In this document: piece by piece, positions 45,298-53,049 of the stretch
Layout of the letters: every line of letters begins with the position of its first letter
How positions within the stretch are numbered: position 1 is the stretch's first letter
NCBI RefSeq assembly: GCF_900100945.1
Contig: NZ_FNCG01000003.1
Location: 1-64,000 of the forward strand
Source of the DNA: Mucilaginibacter gossypii
GTDB lineage: Bacteria > Bacteroidota > Bacteroidia > Sphingobacteriales > Sphingobacteriaceae
DNA: 64,000 nucleotides
Direction of reading: 5' to 3'
The notes under the pieces: generated by a model
Database searches by the model: none
What the model was told of the DNA's origin: nothing
Seen by the model: the letters and a program-made list of their open reading frames with translations, nothing else
Position numbers and translations under genes: made by a program

Positions 45298-46113
45298 TCA
45301 TGAACTCATAGGAACAGCAAGTAACGGTATGTTCAGCCCGGTAGCCATTTGGCGGGTTTTACTTCGGTGAAGGAGTGAAGACCAGAAGCCGTGCTTTTTG
45401 GGGATCATGATCAACAACTCGGCGCCACAAGTAATAAGCTCTTTTTTTAATTCGGCAACGATTTTATTTGAATTAGTTTCTCTATAAACACAATCAATAC
45501 CAGCTGCCTGGAAATTATGCGGTACTGTGCCCTGAACAGGTTTTATTTCAGCTGCTTCTTTATTAACATAAAAAATCTCCACCGGCGATTCGAAAGCAAT
45601 AACTTCATTCCGAATCATGGAAAGTAACTGTACGGGCTGGTCATTAGCCACATCACATGCCAGCATGATTTTCCTTAGCCCTTTGAACCGGGCGCCAATG
45701 GGGACGACCAGCACAGGGAAAGCCAAATTTTTGATGGCAGTTGTAGTTGTATTGCCTAAAACCCATTGATCCTGACTTTCCGGGGCCATGCCAAGCACTA
45801 CCAGCGAAGCATTGTGCTTTTTTACCAGGTTTTGTAATTCATCTGTAACCGGCGTATAACTGGTTTCATAACTGACAGTGATGTCGTGAATCAGTGCAGT
45901 TATTGCTGCTTGTTGTGCAAGCCGGTCTTGATTTTTTGCCTCCAGGTCGCTTACAATTGAAGCTGGCAGGAGCGTATTCGATTCGTGCAGGGACAAGCTG
46001 AAGGCATTAAAAAGCAGGAGCCTGTAGTTGAAATGTTTGGCCAAAGCGGCGGCATAGGTTACCGCGTTTTCAGCAGCCGGCGAATAGTCTGTTGCAGCAA
46101 TTATAGTTTTCAT
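45298..46113 (-). CDS. Universal stress protein with two Usp domains
   Basis: 271 residues, cytoplasmic. Two alpha/beta Usp domains are arranged in tandem. The first begins MKTIIAATDYSPAAENAVTYAA and carries VVLGMAPESQDQWVLGNTTTTAI, similar to the ATP-binding G-x2-G-x9-G-S/T pattern. The second (about 145-271) ends LLIMIPKKHGFW with a less clear loop. Such proteins respond to starvation or anaerobic stress. A CRP/FNR-like site (46283-46296) lies upstream. It is convergent with ackA. Confidence 0.85.
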   Translation of the reverse strand: MKTIIAATDYSPAAENAVTYAAALAKHFNYRLLLFNAFSLSLHESNTLLPASIVSDLEAKNQDRLAQQAAITALIHDITVSYETSYTPVTDELQNLVKKHNASLVVLGMAPESQDQWVLGNTTTTAIKNLAFPVLVVPIGARFKGLRKIMLACDVANDQPVQLLSMIRNEVIAFESPVEIFYVNKEAAEIKPVQGTVPHNFQAAGIDCVYRETNSNKIVAELKKELITCGAELLIMIPKKHGFWSSLLHRSKTRQMATGLNIPLLAVPMSS

Positions 46114-46605
46114 ATGGGTGACTGGTTGTTTTGTTAATATTCATAAAACCATTAAATACGGGCTCGTAAAAGTAGAAGACCCTTTGTACCATAAATAGCT
46201 CAGTTAAACAGCGCGACCTGTTCTGCTTTTTTATCGGTGGTTTCTTAAAAAACAAAGATCAAGAATGGCTTTAAACTTCAACATGACGTTGATCAGCTTA
46301 AAAAATGATCACAATTACTAACAAGTGCAGGGAAACCAGAAGGAAATCAGGGAGAAGATCAACTGCCATAGCATCGGACCATTTTGAAAAGTTTATTTTA
46401 GGAGATAGGGGCTTTTTAAAAATAGCGTAGGTAATGTGGGCAGAGAGAGAACAGGAAACCAATTGTTGGCAGCCATTTGATCGATGGGTGAACGACGTAA
46501 AAAAATATCGTAGCCGGGTAAACGTAATCTTTGCGTCACCTTTCTGAATAATAAAAGATAATTTTATCTTTTATTATTTACATTTGTCCATCAACTCATA
46601 AAAAA
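46114..46605. other. Divergent control region for the stress protein and DUF2249 operons
   Basis: No gene is seen. It holds a CRP/FNR-like box (ATGAC-GTTG-ATCAG, 46283-46296) nearer the stress protein gene, and the operator and promoter of the DUF2249 operon at 46547-46586. The middle part (46300-46540) shows no coding pattern and no further hairpins. Confidence 0.5.
46547..46586 (+). promoter_or_regulatory. NsrR-like palindromic operator overlapping a Bacteroidota promoter
   Basis: AATAATAAAAGATAA (46547-46561) and TTATCTTTTATTATT (46564-46578) are perfect 15-base arms around TT. TACATTTG (46579-46586), a full TAnnTTTG box, follows directly, so a bound repressor would cover the -33 to -14 region. 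Transcription would start near 46593, 13 bases before the ATG. The half-site AAGATA is like those of NsrR-type Rrf2 repressors. Confidence 0.68.
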
Positions 46606-47421
46606 ATGGAACCGTCAGAAATACACATTGTATTGAATGCTAATAGCCTAATCAGTGATCTGCTGAAGTATAACGAAGAGCTGATAATCCAAAAACTTAC
46701 CGAACTCAATAAAAATTTTAACCGGCTGAAAAATCCTGTGCTCAGAAAGGTTTTAGCCAAACGGGTATCCGTTGCTCAGGCTTGCAGGATAGCTGGCTGC
46801 TCGTTGAATGAATTTTTTGACGTCCTTAGACCGCTTGGATTTAAAGCGGCGCACGAAGCTGTTGAAGTTGACAGGTTACCGCTTCCCCTTGCCGCTTCTT
46901 TTACTAAAATTATTGATCTTGATGTCAGACCGATTTTGGCGGCAGGAAATGACCCTTTAAAAATCATCCTTACAGCGGCGGCCGGGCTTAAAAATGGCGA
47001 GGTGCTTAAAGTGATCAATACTTTTGAACCTGTGCCGTTAATCAGTCTTCTGGAAAATAAGGGATACCGTTCGTTTATGGACATCGCGGGACCGGAACTT
47101 GTGAATACTTATTTCCTAAAGAATGAGGCCGAACCTGATGAGCTTATAATGAATATATCGGAATTATCGGTTGAAGCAGATGGGCTCACGGAACTTATGA
47201 AAGCCTACCAATTGCACATTATGGACGTCAGGCCTTTCCAAATGCCCAAGCCTATGACTATGATCCTGGACAAGCTGGAAACGCTGAAAACCACTGAAGC
47301 CTTGTATGTCTGGCATCGAAAAGTCCCCGTTCATCTGCTCCCGGTATTAAAAGAAAGAGGTTTTGACTTTCGCATCATGGAAACAGCGGAAGCAGTTATC
47401 CTGTTTATCTATAGGCCATGA
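46606..47421 (+). CDS. DUF1858/DUF2249-domain protein of the nitrogen-oxide module
   Basis: 271 residues, no signal. The N-terminal 80 residues fit the DUF1858-like helical pattern (LISDLLKYNEELIIQKL, NPVLRKVLAKRVSVAQACRIAG). Two DUF2249-like domains follow (about 98-170 and 190-271), with LDVRPI, PLISLLENKGYRSF and the repeat IMDVRPF, KVPVHLLPVLKERGFDF. DUF2249 domains are found with hemerythrins and Ric in NO and nitrogen-oxide stress clusters and probably bind iron or haem-related partners. It overlaps the next gene by four bases (ATGA) and has the NsrR-like operator upstream. Its biochemical role is not established. Confidence 0.78.
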   Translation: MEPSEIHIVLNANSLISDLLKYNEELIIQKLTELNKNFNRLKNPVLRKVLAKRVSVAQACRIAGCSLNEFFDVLRPLGFKAAHEAVEVDRLPLPLAASFTKIIDLDVRPILAAGNDPLKIILTAAAGLKNGEVLKVINTFEPVPLISLLENKGYRSFMDIAGPELVNTYFLKNEAEPDELIMNISELSVEADGLTELMKAYQLHIMDVRPFQMPKPMTMILDKLETLKTTEALYVWHRKVPVHLLPVLKERGFDFRIMETAEAVILFIYRP

Positions 47422-48710
47422 ATATGATCACTAAACAGCATCCCGAATTATACCCTATTGTAAGGGCTCACTACCTGGCTTCAGCGGTTTGTTTTGTGCT
47501 TATCGGTGTCTTGTTTTTCTTTGCGTCGGCAGATTTTGCCGGGCACTATTTTCAGCCGAAATTATTAGCCATTACCCATCTTGCCGCGTTGGGCTGGGTT
47601 ACTATGGTTATTTTCGGTGCAGCGTATCAACTTGTACCGGTCATACTTGAAACAGGGTTGTCAGGCTATCGTTTGCCCTGGCTATCATTCGTCGCTTTTT
47701 TGAGCGGGCTTGTCCTGTTGGTTTGTTCTTTCTGGCGTTTTGAACCAGGTTTATGTATGCAGGGAGGGGCACTGCTGCTGCTAACCGGCATGCTTGGCTT
47801 TACCATTGTCATTTTTCTAACAGGAAAAAGATTAAAGAACAAAAAGGAGAACATTCATCAGGAAATGATCAATACTTCCTGTATCTGGTTGCTGGCCACC
47901 GGTATTCTTGGGGTTCTGCTGGTATTCAACCTCCGTTACGCCTTTCTGCCGCAGGATCACCTTCAGTTTTTAAGGCTCCATGCGCATATGGGAATGGGAG
48001 GCTGGTTTTTATTGTTAGTGATAGGGGTAAGCAGTAAATTGGTGCCGATGTTCCTGGTGTCCCGCAAACAGAATTTGCAGCTGCTTGATTGGGTTTATTA
48101 TCTGCTGAATGGCGGCCTGCTTGCATTTGTGATTGATACATACCTGGAAGGTATCAATAACCGGACCTATCTCATCGCACTGCTTCCAGCTGCAGCGTTT
48201 ATCATATATTTCATTTATTTAATCCAATGTTACCGGTCACGAATGAAAAGAAAGTTGGATTTGCCTATGATGTACACCGTGTTGTCTTTTATATTGCTGC
48301 TGGCTGCATTGCTGATACAGCCGCTTATTATTAACGCGCATGTTCAAAATACCACACAAGGCATTGCACTTACTAAACTATACGGATTATTGGTGCTAAT
48401 GGGCTGGCTTTCTTTACTGATCCTGGGGCAGGCGTTTAAAACTTTGCCTTTTCTGGTTTGGCTAAAAATTTATGGACCAGGCACTGGCAAAGAACCTACA
48501 CCTTTACCTTCGGATCTATACAGTCAAAAATTACTGATCATCCAGGGTATTGCCTTTACCGGTTTTATATTATCCATGATTACTATGGCGTTATCCGGCC
48601 TGGCTACGCCTGCGCGTATTGCCTCAGGTTGCCTGCTGTTAACGGCGCTTTGCTATCTTTTAAATTTAACCAGGGTCCTTACCCACAAAAAAACAACCGG
48701 CCATGCATAG
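47418..48710 (+). CDS. Polytopic membrane protein with His motifs, NnrS / oxidase subunit I-like
   Basis: 430 residues with about 12 transmembrane helices. Conserved-looking His lie in helices: ITHLAALGWVTMVIFG, LRLHAHMGMGGWFLL and the later INAHVQN. These resemble haem or copper ligands in NnrS and haem-copper oxidase subunit I proteins, but it lacks the full set of oxidase ligands as far as I can see. It is expected to bind haem or copper in the inner membrane and act in NO resistance. It is translationally coupled to the DUF2249 gene and to the DUF59 gene downstream. The exact family needs a profile search. Confidence 0.72.
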   Translation: MNMITKQHPELYPIVRAHYLASAVCFVLIGVLFFFASADFAGHYFQPKLLAITHLAALGWVTMVIFGAAYQLVPVILETGLSGYRLPWLSFVAFLSGLVLLVCSFWRFEPGLCMQGGALLLLTGMLGFTIVIFLTGKRLKNKKENIHQEMINTSCIWLLATGILGVLLVFNLRYAFLPQDHLQFLRLHAHMGMGGWFLLLVIGVSSKLVPMFLVSRKQNLQLLDWVYYLLNGGLLAFVIDTYLEGINNRTYLIALLPAAAFIIYFIYLIQCYRSRMKRKLDLPMMYTVLSFILLLAALLIQPLIINAHVQNTTQGIALTKLYGLLVLMGWLSLLILGQAFKTLPFLVWLKIYGPGTGKEPTPLPSDLYSQKLLIIQGIAFTGFILSMITMALSGLATPARIASGCLLLTALCYLLNLTRVLTHKKTTGHA

Positions 48711-49035
48711 CTTTGACATTACCGATCCTGATACTTACATAGAAATGGAAGCATGGGAGCGCTTACGATCCATTATTGACCCTGAACTTCATGTCAATAT
48801 CATTGATTTGGGACTTGTTTATACTATCAGGGCAAATAGCGCATTGAGGATGCTGGTGGTGGTAATGACCTTATCGTCACCCAGTTGCCCGGTGGGTGAA
48901 GCCATTTTGCAGGGGGTGGCCAATTGCCTCGAAGCCAGATTTGCGGACTACAAGACAGATGTGCAACTCACCTGGGAGCCAGTATGGGGTTTTGATAATA
49001 TTACCGAAGAAGGCAAAAAACAATTGTGGGGATAA
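48703..49035 (+). CDS. DUF59/MIP18-type iron-sulfur assembly factor
   Basis: 110 residues, cytoplasmic. DUF59 marks: AWERLRSIIDPELHVNIIDLGLVYTI, MTLSSPSCPVGEAIL with the conserved Cys, and VQLTWEPVWG at the end. Proteins of this family help to build or repair Fe-S clusters (SufT, PaaD, MIP18). It sits between the two membrane proteins, overlapping the first by 8 bases and ending on the start of the second. The context suggests insertion or repair of a metal centre under NO stress. Confidence 0.88.
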   Translation: MHSFDITDPDTYIEMEAWERLRSIIDPELHVNIIDLGLVYTIRANSALRMLVVVMTLSSPSCPVGEAILQGVANCLEARFADYKTDVQLTWEPVWGFDNITEEGKKQLWG

Positions 49036-50246
49036 TGGACTGGATAAGTAAAGGCAGGTATCATTATTGGGCAGGAGGCAGCTTTGTGGTGCTTGCTGTT
49101 TTTGGCGTGTTGCTCAGGCTGATGCATGTTACCTTTGTGCCTCATTTAAACTATATTTTTTTACTGCATGCTCACTCGCATTTCGCTTTTGCCGGGTGGG
49201 CTTTTCTTGGATTGGCCATGCTATTGGCCGGACGGGTTTCGCCTGTTCAAAGACGCCGGAAGTTCCTGTATGCCCTTAATGCAACACTAGTAAGTGCATA
49301 TGGCATGCTGGTTAGTTTCTCCTTTCAGGGCTACAAAACAGTCTCTATTATTTTTTCGACGTTTTTTATTTTAAGTACTTATTATTTTACCCTGCAGTTC
49401 CTGAAAAGTTTAAAGGAAACCCGGCAACTTTCAAAGGGCGCGCGCCAATTGGCCCTTGGCGCTTTGTTTTTTCTCTGCTTTTCCTCACTTGGCCCCTTAG
49501 CCCTGGGGCCGCTTATGGTTATGGGATTAAAAGGCACGGCAGTGTACCAGGATGCAATTTATGTTTACCTGCATTTTCAGTTGAATGGCTGGATGCAGTT
49601 GGCGGCCATTGCGTTGGTTGAAATCACCTATTTTAATATGTGCCCAACCAATCCGCAGCGTTGGGTATATCAACTATTAATTTGGTCGAACCTGCCGCTG
49701 TATTTAATTTTTACCTTGTGGAGCAACCCTGCCGGTTGGGTTTTTCTGATAGCCGGAATTGCGGCTGCGGGTAATCTTACTGCGTGGTTTATGATATGCC
49801 GGGGTCGGAAAACGAGGCTGCTGAAACTGCCTTTGCTGTTAAAAGTTGCATTTTTGGCCATCACCTTAAAAACCGTTTTTCAAACCCTGGTATGTATTCC
49901 CGTCATTGGCAGATGGGCTTTCAGTGACCGTAATATCATCATTGGCTATATTCATTTGCTAACATTGGGCATCGTGACACCAATCATACTCGATCAGTTT
50001 AAGCAAGCCGGCTTTTTCGGCGCCGGAAAAAAATTGCAGATCATAAACGGAAGTTATATAGTGTTGACTTTCGCATATCTCGTGATATTATTTGTTGAAC
50101 CCGCCTTAAAACTTGTCGGAATAATAGTTCAGGATGTTGAGCCCCAATTATTGTTGCTATCCATACTGTTGCTGCTATGCGGGGTCGGCTATTTTGGGCT
50201 GCTAATTTTAGGTAGTTCAAAAAAAAGCGAGGCAGGTAGCGTGTAA
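49035..50246 (+). CDS. Second polytopic membrane protein with His motifs, oxidase-like
   Basis: 403 residues from the ATG at 49035, which overlaps the DUF59 stop (TAATG); a GTG nine bases earlier would add three residues. About 12 transmembrane helices. His-rich helix blocks: LLHAHSHFAFAGWAFL, YLHFQLNGWMQL and YIHLLTLGIVTPIILDQF. They resemble the layout of the protein at 47418 without close identity, suggesting an old pair or a heterodimer. Role in haem or copper chemistry is inferred. It is the last gene of the DUF2249 operon before a broken response regulator. Confidence 0.7.
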   Translation: MDWISKGRYHYWAGGSFVVLAVFGVLLRLMHVTFVPHLNYIFLLHAHSHFAFAGWAFLGLAMLLAGRVSPVQRRRKFLYALNATLVSAYGMLVSFSFQGYKTVSIIFSTFFILSTYYFTLQFLKSLKETRQLSKGARQLALGALFFLCFSSLGPLALGPLMVMGLKGTAVYQDAIYVYLHFQLNGWMQLAAIALVEITYFNMCPTNPQRWVYQLLIWSNLPLYLIFTLWSNPAGWVFLIAGIAAAGNLTAWFMICRGRKTRLLKLPLLLKVAFLAITLKTVFQTLVCIPVIGRWAFSDRNIIIGYIHLLTLGIVTPIILDQFKQAGFFGAGKKLQIINGSYIVLTFAYLVILFVEPALKLVGIIVQDVEPQLLLLSILLLLCGVGYFGLLILGSSKKSEAGSV

Positions 50247-50287
50247 AATCAGATTCAAATATTTATTTTTGGATTAACACGCCGGAT

Positions 50288-50655
50288 ATGAAAAACAAAG
50301 TTCTCCTAATCGAAGACAACCAGGACATTCGGGAAAACGCAGCAGAGCTGCTGGAGCTTTACGGTTTCGAAGTGCTGGTTGCCGACTGCGGCGAGGCAGG
50401 ATTGTACCTGACTGATTTACACCCGGACTTGATTATTTCGGATGTAGTTATGCCGGGTATTAGCGGATACGATGTGTTCAATCAGCTTCAAGAGGATTCC
50501 CTTAAAAAAACATCCCCTTTATCTTTACTACCGCACTTTCCGAAAAGAGGGACCAGGACATAGCAAAAGTGATGGGAATACAAAACTATCTCATTAAACC
50601 ATATGACGAAGCTGAGCTTATCAACTGTATCCGGAAGTGCCTGGACATAATCTGA
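50288..50655 (+). pseudogene. CheY-like response regulator receiver with a frameshift in an A7 run
   Basis: The frame starting MKNKVLLIEDNQDIREN is a standard receiver domain with phospho-acceptor Asp in LIISDVVMPGISGYDVF, but it stops after 91 residues. After LKK the missing end continues in the -1 frame: IPFIFTTALSEKRDQDIAKVM and YLIKPYDEAEL, ending at 50655. Together they give a normal 122-residue receiver with the conserved Thr and Lys. The shift falls in a run of seven A (CTTAAAAAAAC); one extra A restores the frame. So it is either a recent mutation, a sequencing error or a slippage site. Confidence 0.8.
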
Positions 50656-50795
50656 TTTCCCTTCGGTTGAACGCCCGGTAATTTGCCTCAAATATCGGGT
50701 TAACGTGCCATGACTATTTTTTACTGAAATTACGGCAATGCTTTTCAAAGTTTCAGCCGGAGCTAATGAGCGCGGTCACTTTTACGCTTTAAAAA

Positions 50796-50809
50796 TTGAT
50801 TGTTATCAC
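50796..50809. promoter_or_regulatory. FNR-type box upstream of the ric gene
   Basis: TTGAT-TGTT-ATCAC is close to the FNR consensus TTGAT-N4-ATCAA. Its centre is about 70 bases before the predicted start, a usual distance for class I activation. A weaker half-match (ATGAG-CGCG-GTCAC) is at 50766-50779. Confidence 0.5.
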
Positions 50810-50846
50810 ATTTACAAAAAAAGAACAGCCTAAAATATACAAGAAC

Positions 50847-50878
50847 AATAATAAAGGATAAATTTGTCTTCTATTAAA
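50847..50878 (+). promoter_or_regulatory. NsrR-like operator overlapping the ric promoter
   Basis: AATAATAAAGGATAA (50847-50861) pairs imperfectly with TTGTCTTCTATTAAA (50864-50878). The left arm matches that upstream of the DUF2249 gene at all but one base. A full TAnnTTTG box, TAAATTTG (50859-50866), lies in the middle, so the repressor would block the promoter directly. Confidence 0.58.
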
Positions 50879-50888
50879 TTAATAACAA

Positions 50889-51851
50889 ATGGAAACACAA
50901 ATTTTGGATGTAACGGTCATTGAACCAAAACTAAAACATCCCACTATTTTTAAGAGATTCGATGAGCTGACCGGCGGTGAGGAATTGATCATTCACAATG
51001 ATCATGACCCCAAACCGCTTTATTATCAGTTGCTGGCAGAGCGCGGACAGATCTTTAACTGGGAATATCTGACGAGCGGCCCGGAGGTTTGGAGGGTTCT
51101 GATTGGTAAAAAGAACCCGCATAACCAGGAAGAGACAATTGGTGAGATTGTTGCTAAAGACTATAGGAAGGCGATGGTTTTCAAAAAACTCGGCATTGAT
51201 TTCTGCTGCGGCGGCAAAAAAACATTAACAGAAGCCTGCGTGAAAAAAGGGCTTGCCGTTGAAGAAGTGAAGCTCGCACTGCAGTCGGCGGATAGCGGAG
51301 AATATGTAAATGCTCATAATTTTCAGGACTGGGCTCTTGATTTTTTAAGTGACTACGTAGTAAATGTCCATCATAAATATGTGCGTGACGATATCCCCTT
51401 TATTGGTGAACTTGCAACAAAAGTGGCGCGTGTACACGGGGACAAACACCCCGAATTGATTGGGGTGGCTAACGTATTCGCTACGGTGGCACAGGAACTG
51501 AGCATGCACATGATTAAAGAGGAGCGCATCCTTTTTCCTTATATCAGGGATATGGTGACAGCCCGGGAATTAGGTACCGCTGTGTTGCCGGCACCGTTTG
51601 GCGGGGTTATGAATCCCATTCAAATGATGGAGATGGAGCATGAAGGAGCGGGAGAAGAACTCGAAGAGATCAGGCAAATGACAAATAACTATGCGCTTCC
51701 AGAAGATGCCTGTACCTCGTATCGCATCCTTTTCCAAAAGTTGCAGGAGTTTGAAAATGACCTGCACACACATATACACCTCGAGAACAATATTTTGTTT
51801 CCAAAGTCGGTTCAACTCGAACAGCAGTTAAAAGATAATTCTCAATTATAA
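50889..51851 (+). CDS. ric: Iron-sulfur cluster repair protein Ric/ScdA fused to DUF2249
   Basis: 320 residues, cytoplasmic. DUF2249 (about 10-78: KHPTIFKRFDELTGGEELIIHNDHDPKPL in pieces) is fused to a ScdA N-terminal domain (about 82-137) with the Cys motif DFCCGGKKTL, then a hemerythrin domain with VHHKYVRDD, HMIKEERILFPYIRD, MEMEHEGAGEEL and THIHLENNILFP as diiron ligands. Ric/YtfE proteins restore iron to Fe-S clusters damaged by NO or peroxide. The DUF2249 fusion is typical of some Bacteroidota but absent from the E. coli form. It is probably co-transcribed with the Rrf2 regulator 22 bases downstream. Confidence 0.9.
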   Translation: METQILDVTVIEPKLKHPTIFKRFDELTGGEELIIHNDHDPKPLYYQLLAERGQIFNWEYLTSGPEVWRVLIGKKNPHNQEETIGEIVAKDYRKAMVFKKLGIDFCCGGKKTLTEACVKKGLAVEEVKLALQSADSGEYVNAHNFQDWALDFLSDYVVNVHHKYVRDDIPFIGELATKVARVHGDKHPELIGVANVFATVAQELSMHMIKEERILFPYIRDMVTARELGTAVLPAPFGGVMNPIQMMEMEHEGAGEELEEIRQMTNNYALPEDACTSYRILFQKLQEFENDLHTHIHLENNILFPKSVQLEQQLKDNSQL

Positions 51852-51873
51852 GTTTTAAGTTGAAAGGATAGTA

Positions 51874-52302
51874 GTGTTATTATCTAAATCATGTGAATAT
51901 GCCATCAGGGCGGCAGTATATGTTGGTTATAAGACCTTGAACAAAGAAAAGACCGGCATCTCAGAGGTCGCTGAAGCGATAGGTGCACCTGTACATTTCA
52001 CTGCCAGGATCCTGCAGGGGTTATCCCGAAAGCGCGTCATTTCCTCCAGCAAAGGTCCGCACGGAGGTTTTTATATTGAAAACTCCGCCAAGGTTTACCT
52101 GATTGATATTATCCGGGCTATTGAAGGGGACGGGCTATTCAATGCCTGCATACTTGGACTTAAAAACTGTTCCGACACGAAGCCTTGTTCGGTGCACGAC
52201 GAAATTAAGACGGTACGGACACAACTGCTCCTCGAATTTAACAAAAAATCCCTTCGAGACCTGGTAAGCGATTACCAGCAAAATAAGTACGTTTTAAAAT
52301 AA
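51874..52302 (+). CDS. Rrf2-family transcriptional regulator, NsrR-like with Cys cluster
   Basis: 142 residues from a GTG. The winged-helix HTH contains LSKSCEYAIRAAVYVG and VHFTARILQGLSRKRVISSSKGPHGGF in pieces. Three Cys lie in ACILGLKNCSDTKPCSVH, the usual spot for an Fe-S cluster in NsrR, IscR and RsrR. NO would disrupt the cluster and lift repression. It follows ric directly and is the best local candidate for binding the AAGATA palindromes upstream of the DUF2249, ric and nos operons. Whether it truly senses NO is inference from its neighbours. Confidence 0.85.
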   Translation: MLLSKSCEYAIRAAVYVGYKTLNKEKTGISEVAEAIGAPVHFTARILQGLSRKRVISSSKGPHGGFYIENSAKVYLIDIIRAIEGDGLFNACILGLKNCSDTKPCSVHDEIKTVRTQLLLEFNKKSLRDLVSDYQQNKYVLK

Positions 52303-52344
52303 GCAAATTTTTATTCAACAAACAGGAGGGGACAAGTTTAAAAC

Positions 52345-52370
52345 AATAAAAGATAAAAATATCTTTATTT
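52345..52370 (+). promoter_or_regulatory. NsrR-like operator upstream of the nos operon
   Basis: AATAAAAGATA and TATCTTTATTT frame four bases (AAAA). The half-site and the 12-base GATA-N4-TATC core spacing are the same as upstream of the DUF2249 and ric genes. A one-mismatch -7 box (TGGCTTTG, 52379-52386) follows, giving a long leader of about 120 bases. Confidence 0.5.
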
Positions 52371-52455
52371 ATAAAGAGTGGCTTTGAGGCGGAATCTATA
52401 AGTATATTATATATCATATAAAATGCTATTTAAATGAGATATATCACTAAAAAAA

Positions 52456-52471
52456 CATGATTTAAATCATG
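52456..52471. promoter_or_regulatory. FNR/DNR-type palindrome upstream of the nos operon
   Basis: CATGATTTAAATCATG is a perfect 16-base palindrome with the layout ATGAT-N4-ATCAT, like the FNR consensus TTGAT-N4-ATCAA. Its centre lies about 50 bases before the cytochrome ATG, fitting activation at -41.5 of a start near 52505, although no good -7 box is seen there. Confidence 0.5.
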
Positions 52472-52513
52472 AAATAGTCAAAATTAATAAAGCAATTTCG
52501 AAGTATTATAAAT

Positions 52514-53029
52514 ATGAAAATAATGAAAATTTCAACCAGCTTTATCCGGGCCGCCTTTATAGGAGGTATGGCTCTTTTGGCCGCTTGCGGCCCTTCCAAT
52601 GGGGGTGATAAACAGGCGACGGAATCTGCTCCGGCTGCCAATGCCGAAAATAGTTCGGCCGCATCTTCAGCAGACGTTGACCCAGCCGCCAAAAGTGAAA
52701 GCAAGGGCGTAGGTAAATTCACAAGCGTGGAGATCGGCGCAATCGACAATGCAATGGCCGACAAAGGCAAAGGAGTTTTTACTGCCAAGTGCTCCGCCTG
52801 TCACCAGATCACAGATCAGAAGGTAGTTGGGCCCGGCCTGAAAGGGGTAACCAAACGCCGTACGCCGGAATGGATCATGAACCAAATCACCAATCCGGTA
52901 GAAATGGAACAAAAAGACCCCGTGGGTAAAGCGCTTTTAGCAAAATATCTGACTCAGATGAGTTTTCAGAATGTAAGTGACGATGAAACCCGACAGATAC
53001 TTGAGTATTTGAGAAAAAACGATCAATAA
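52514..53029 (+). CDS. Lipoprotein c-type cytochrome of the nos operon
   Basis: 171 residues. The signal ends in a lipobox ALLAAC. An Ala/Ser-rich linker leads to one c-type haem site, KCSACHQ, with WIMNQITNPVEM downstream and a Met ligand candidate in LTQMSFQNVSDDE. It probably brings electrons to the nitrous oxide reductase encoded 20 bases later. In clade II nos clusters such monohaem cytochromes are common electron donors. Either ATG at 52514 or 52523 could be used. Confidence 0.88.
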   Translation: MKIMKISTSFIRAAFIGGMALLAACGPSNGGDKQATESAPAANAENSSAASSADVDPAAKSESKGVGKFTSVEIGAIDNAMADKGKGVFTAKCSACHQITDQKVVGPGLKGVTKRRTPEWIMNQITNPVEMEQKDPVGKALLAKYLTQMSFQNVSDDETRQILEYLRKNDQ

Positions 53030-53049
53030 CCTCTTTATATGTTTAAACC

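Noticed and set aside
50500..50515. Programmed -1 frameshift site in the response regulator
   Set aside because: The A-run does not place a canonical X-XXY-YYZ heptamer in the zero frame with a following stem that I can see, and receiver genes are not known to need one; mutation or sequence error is simpler.
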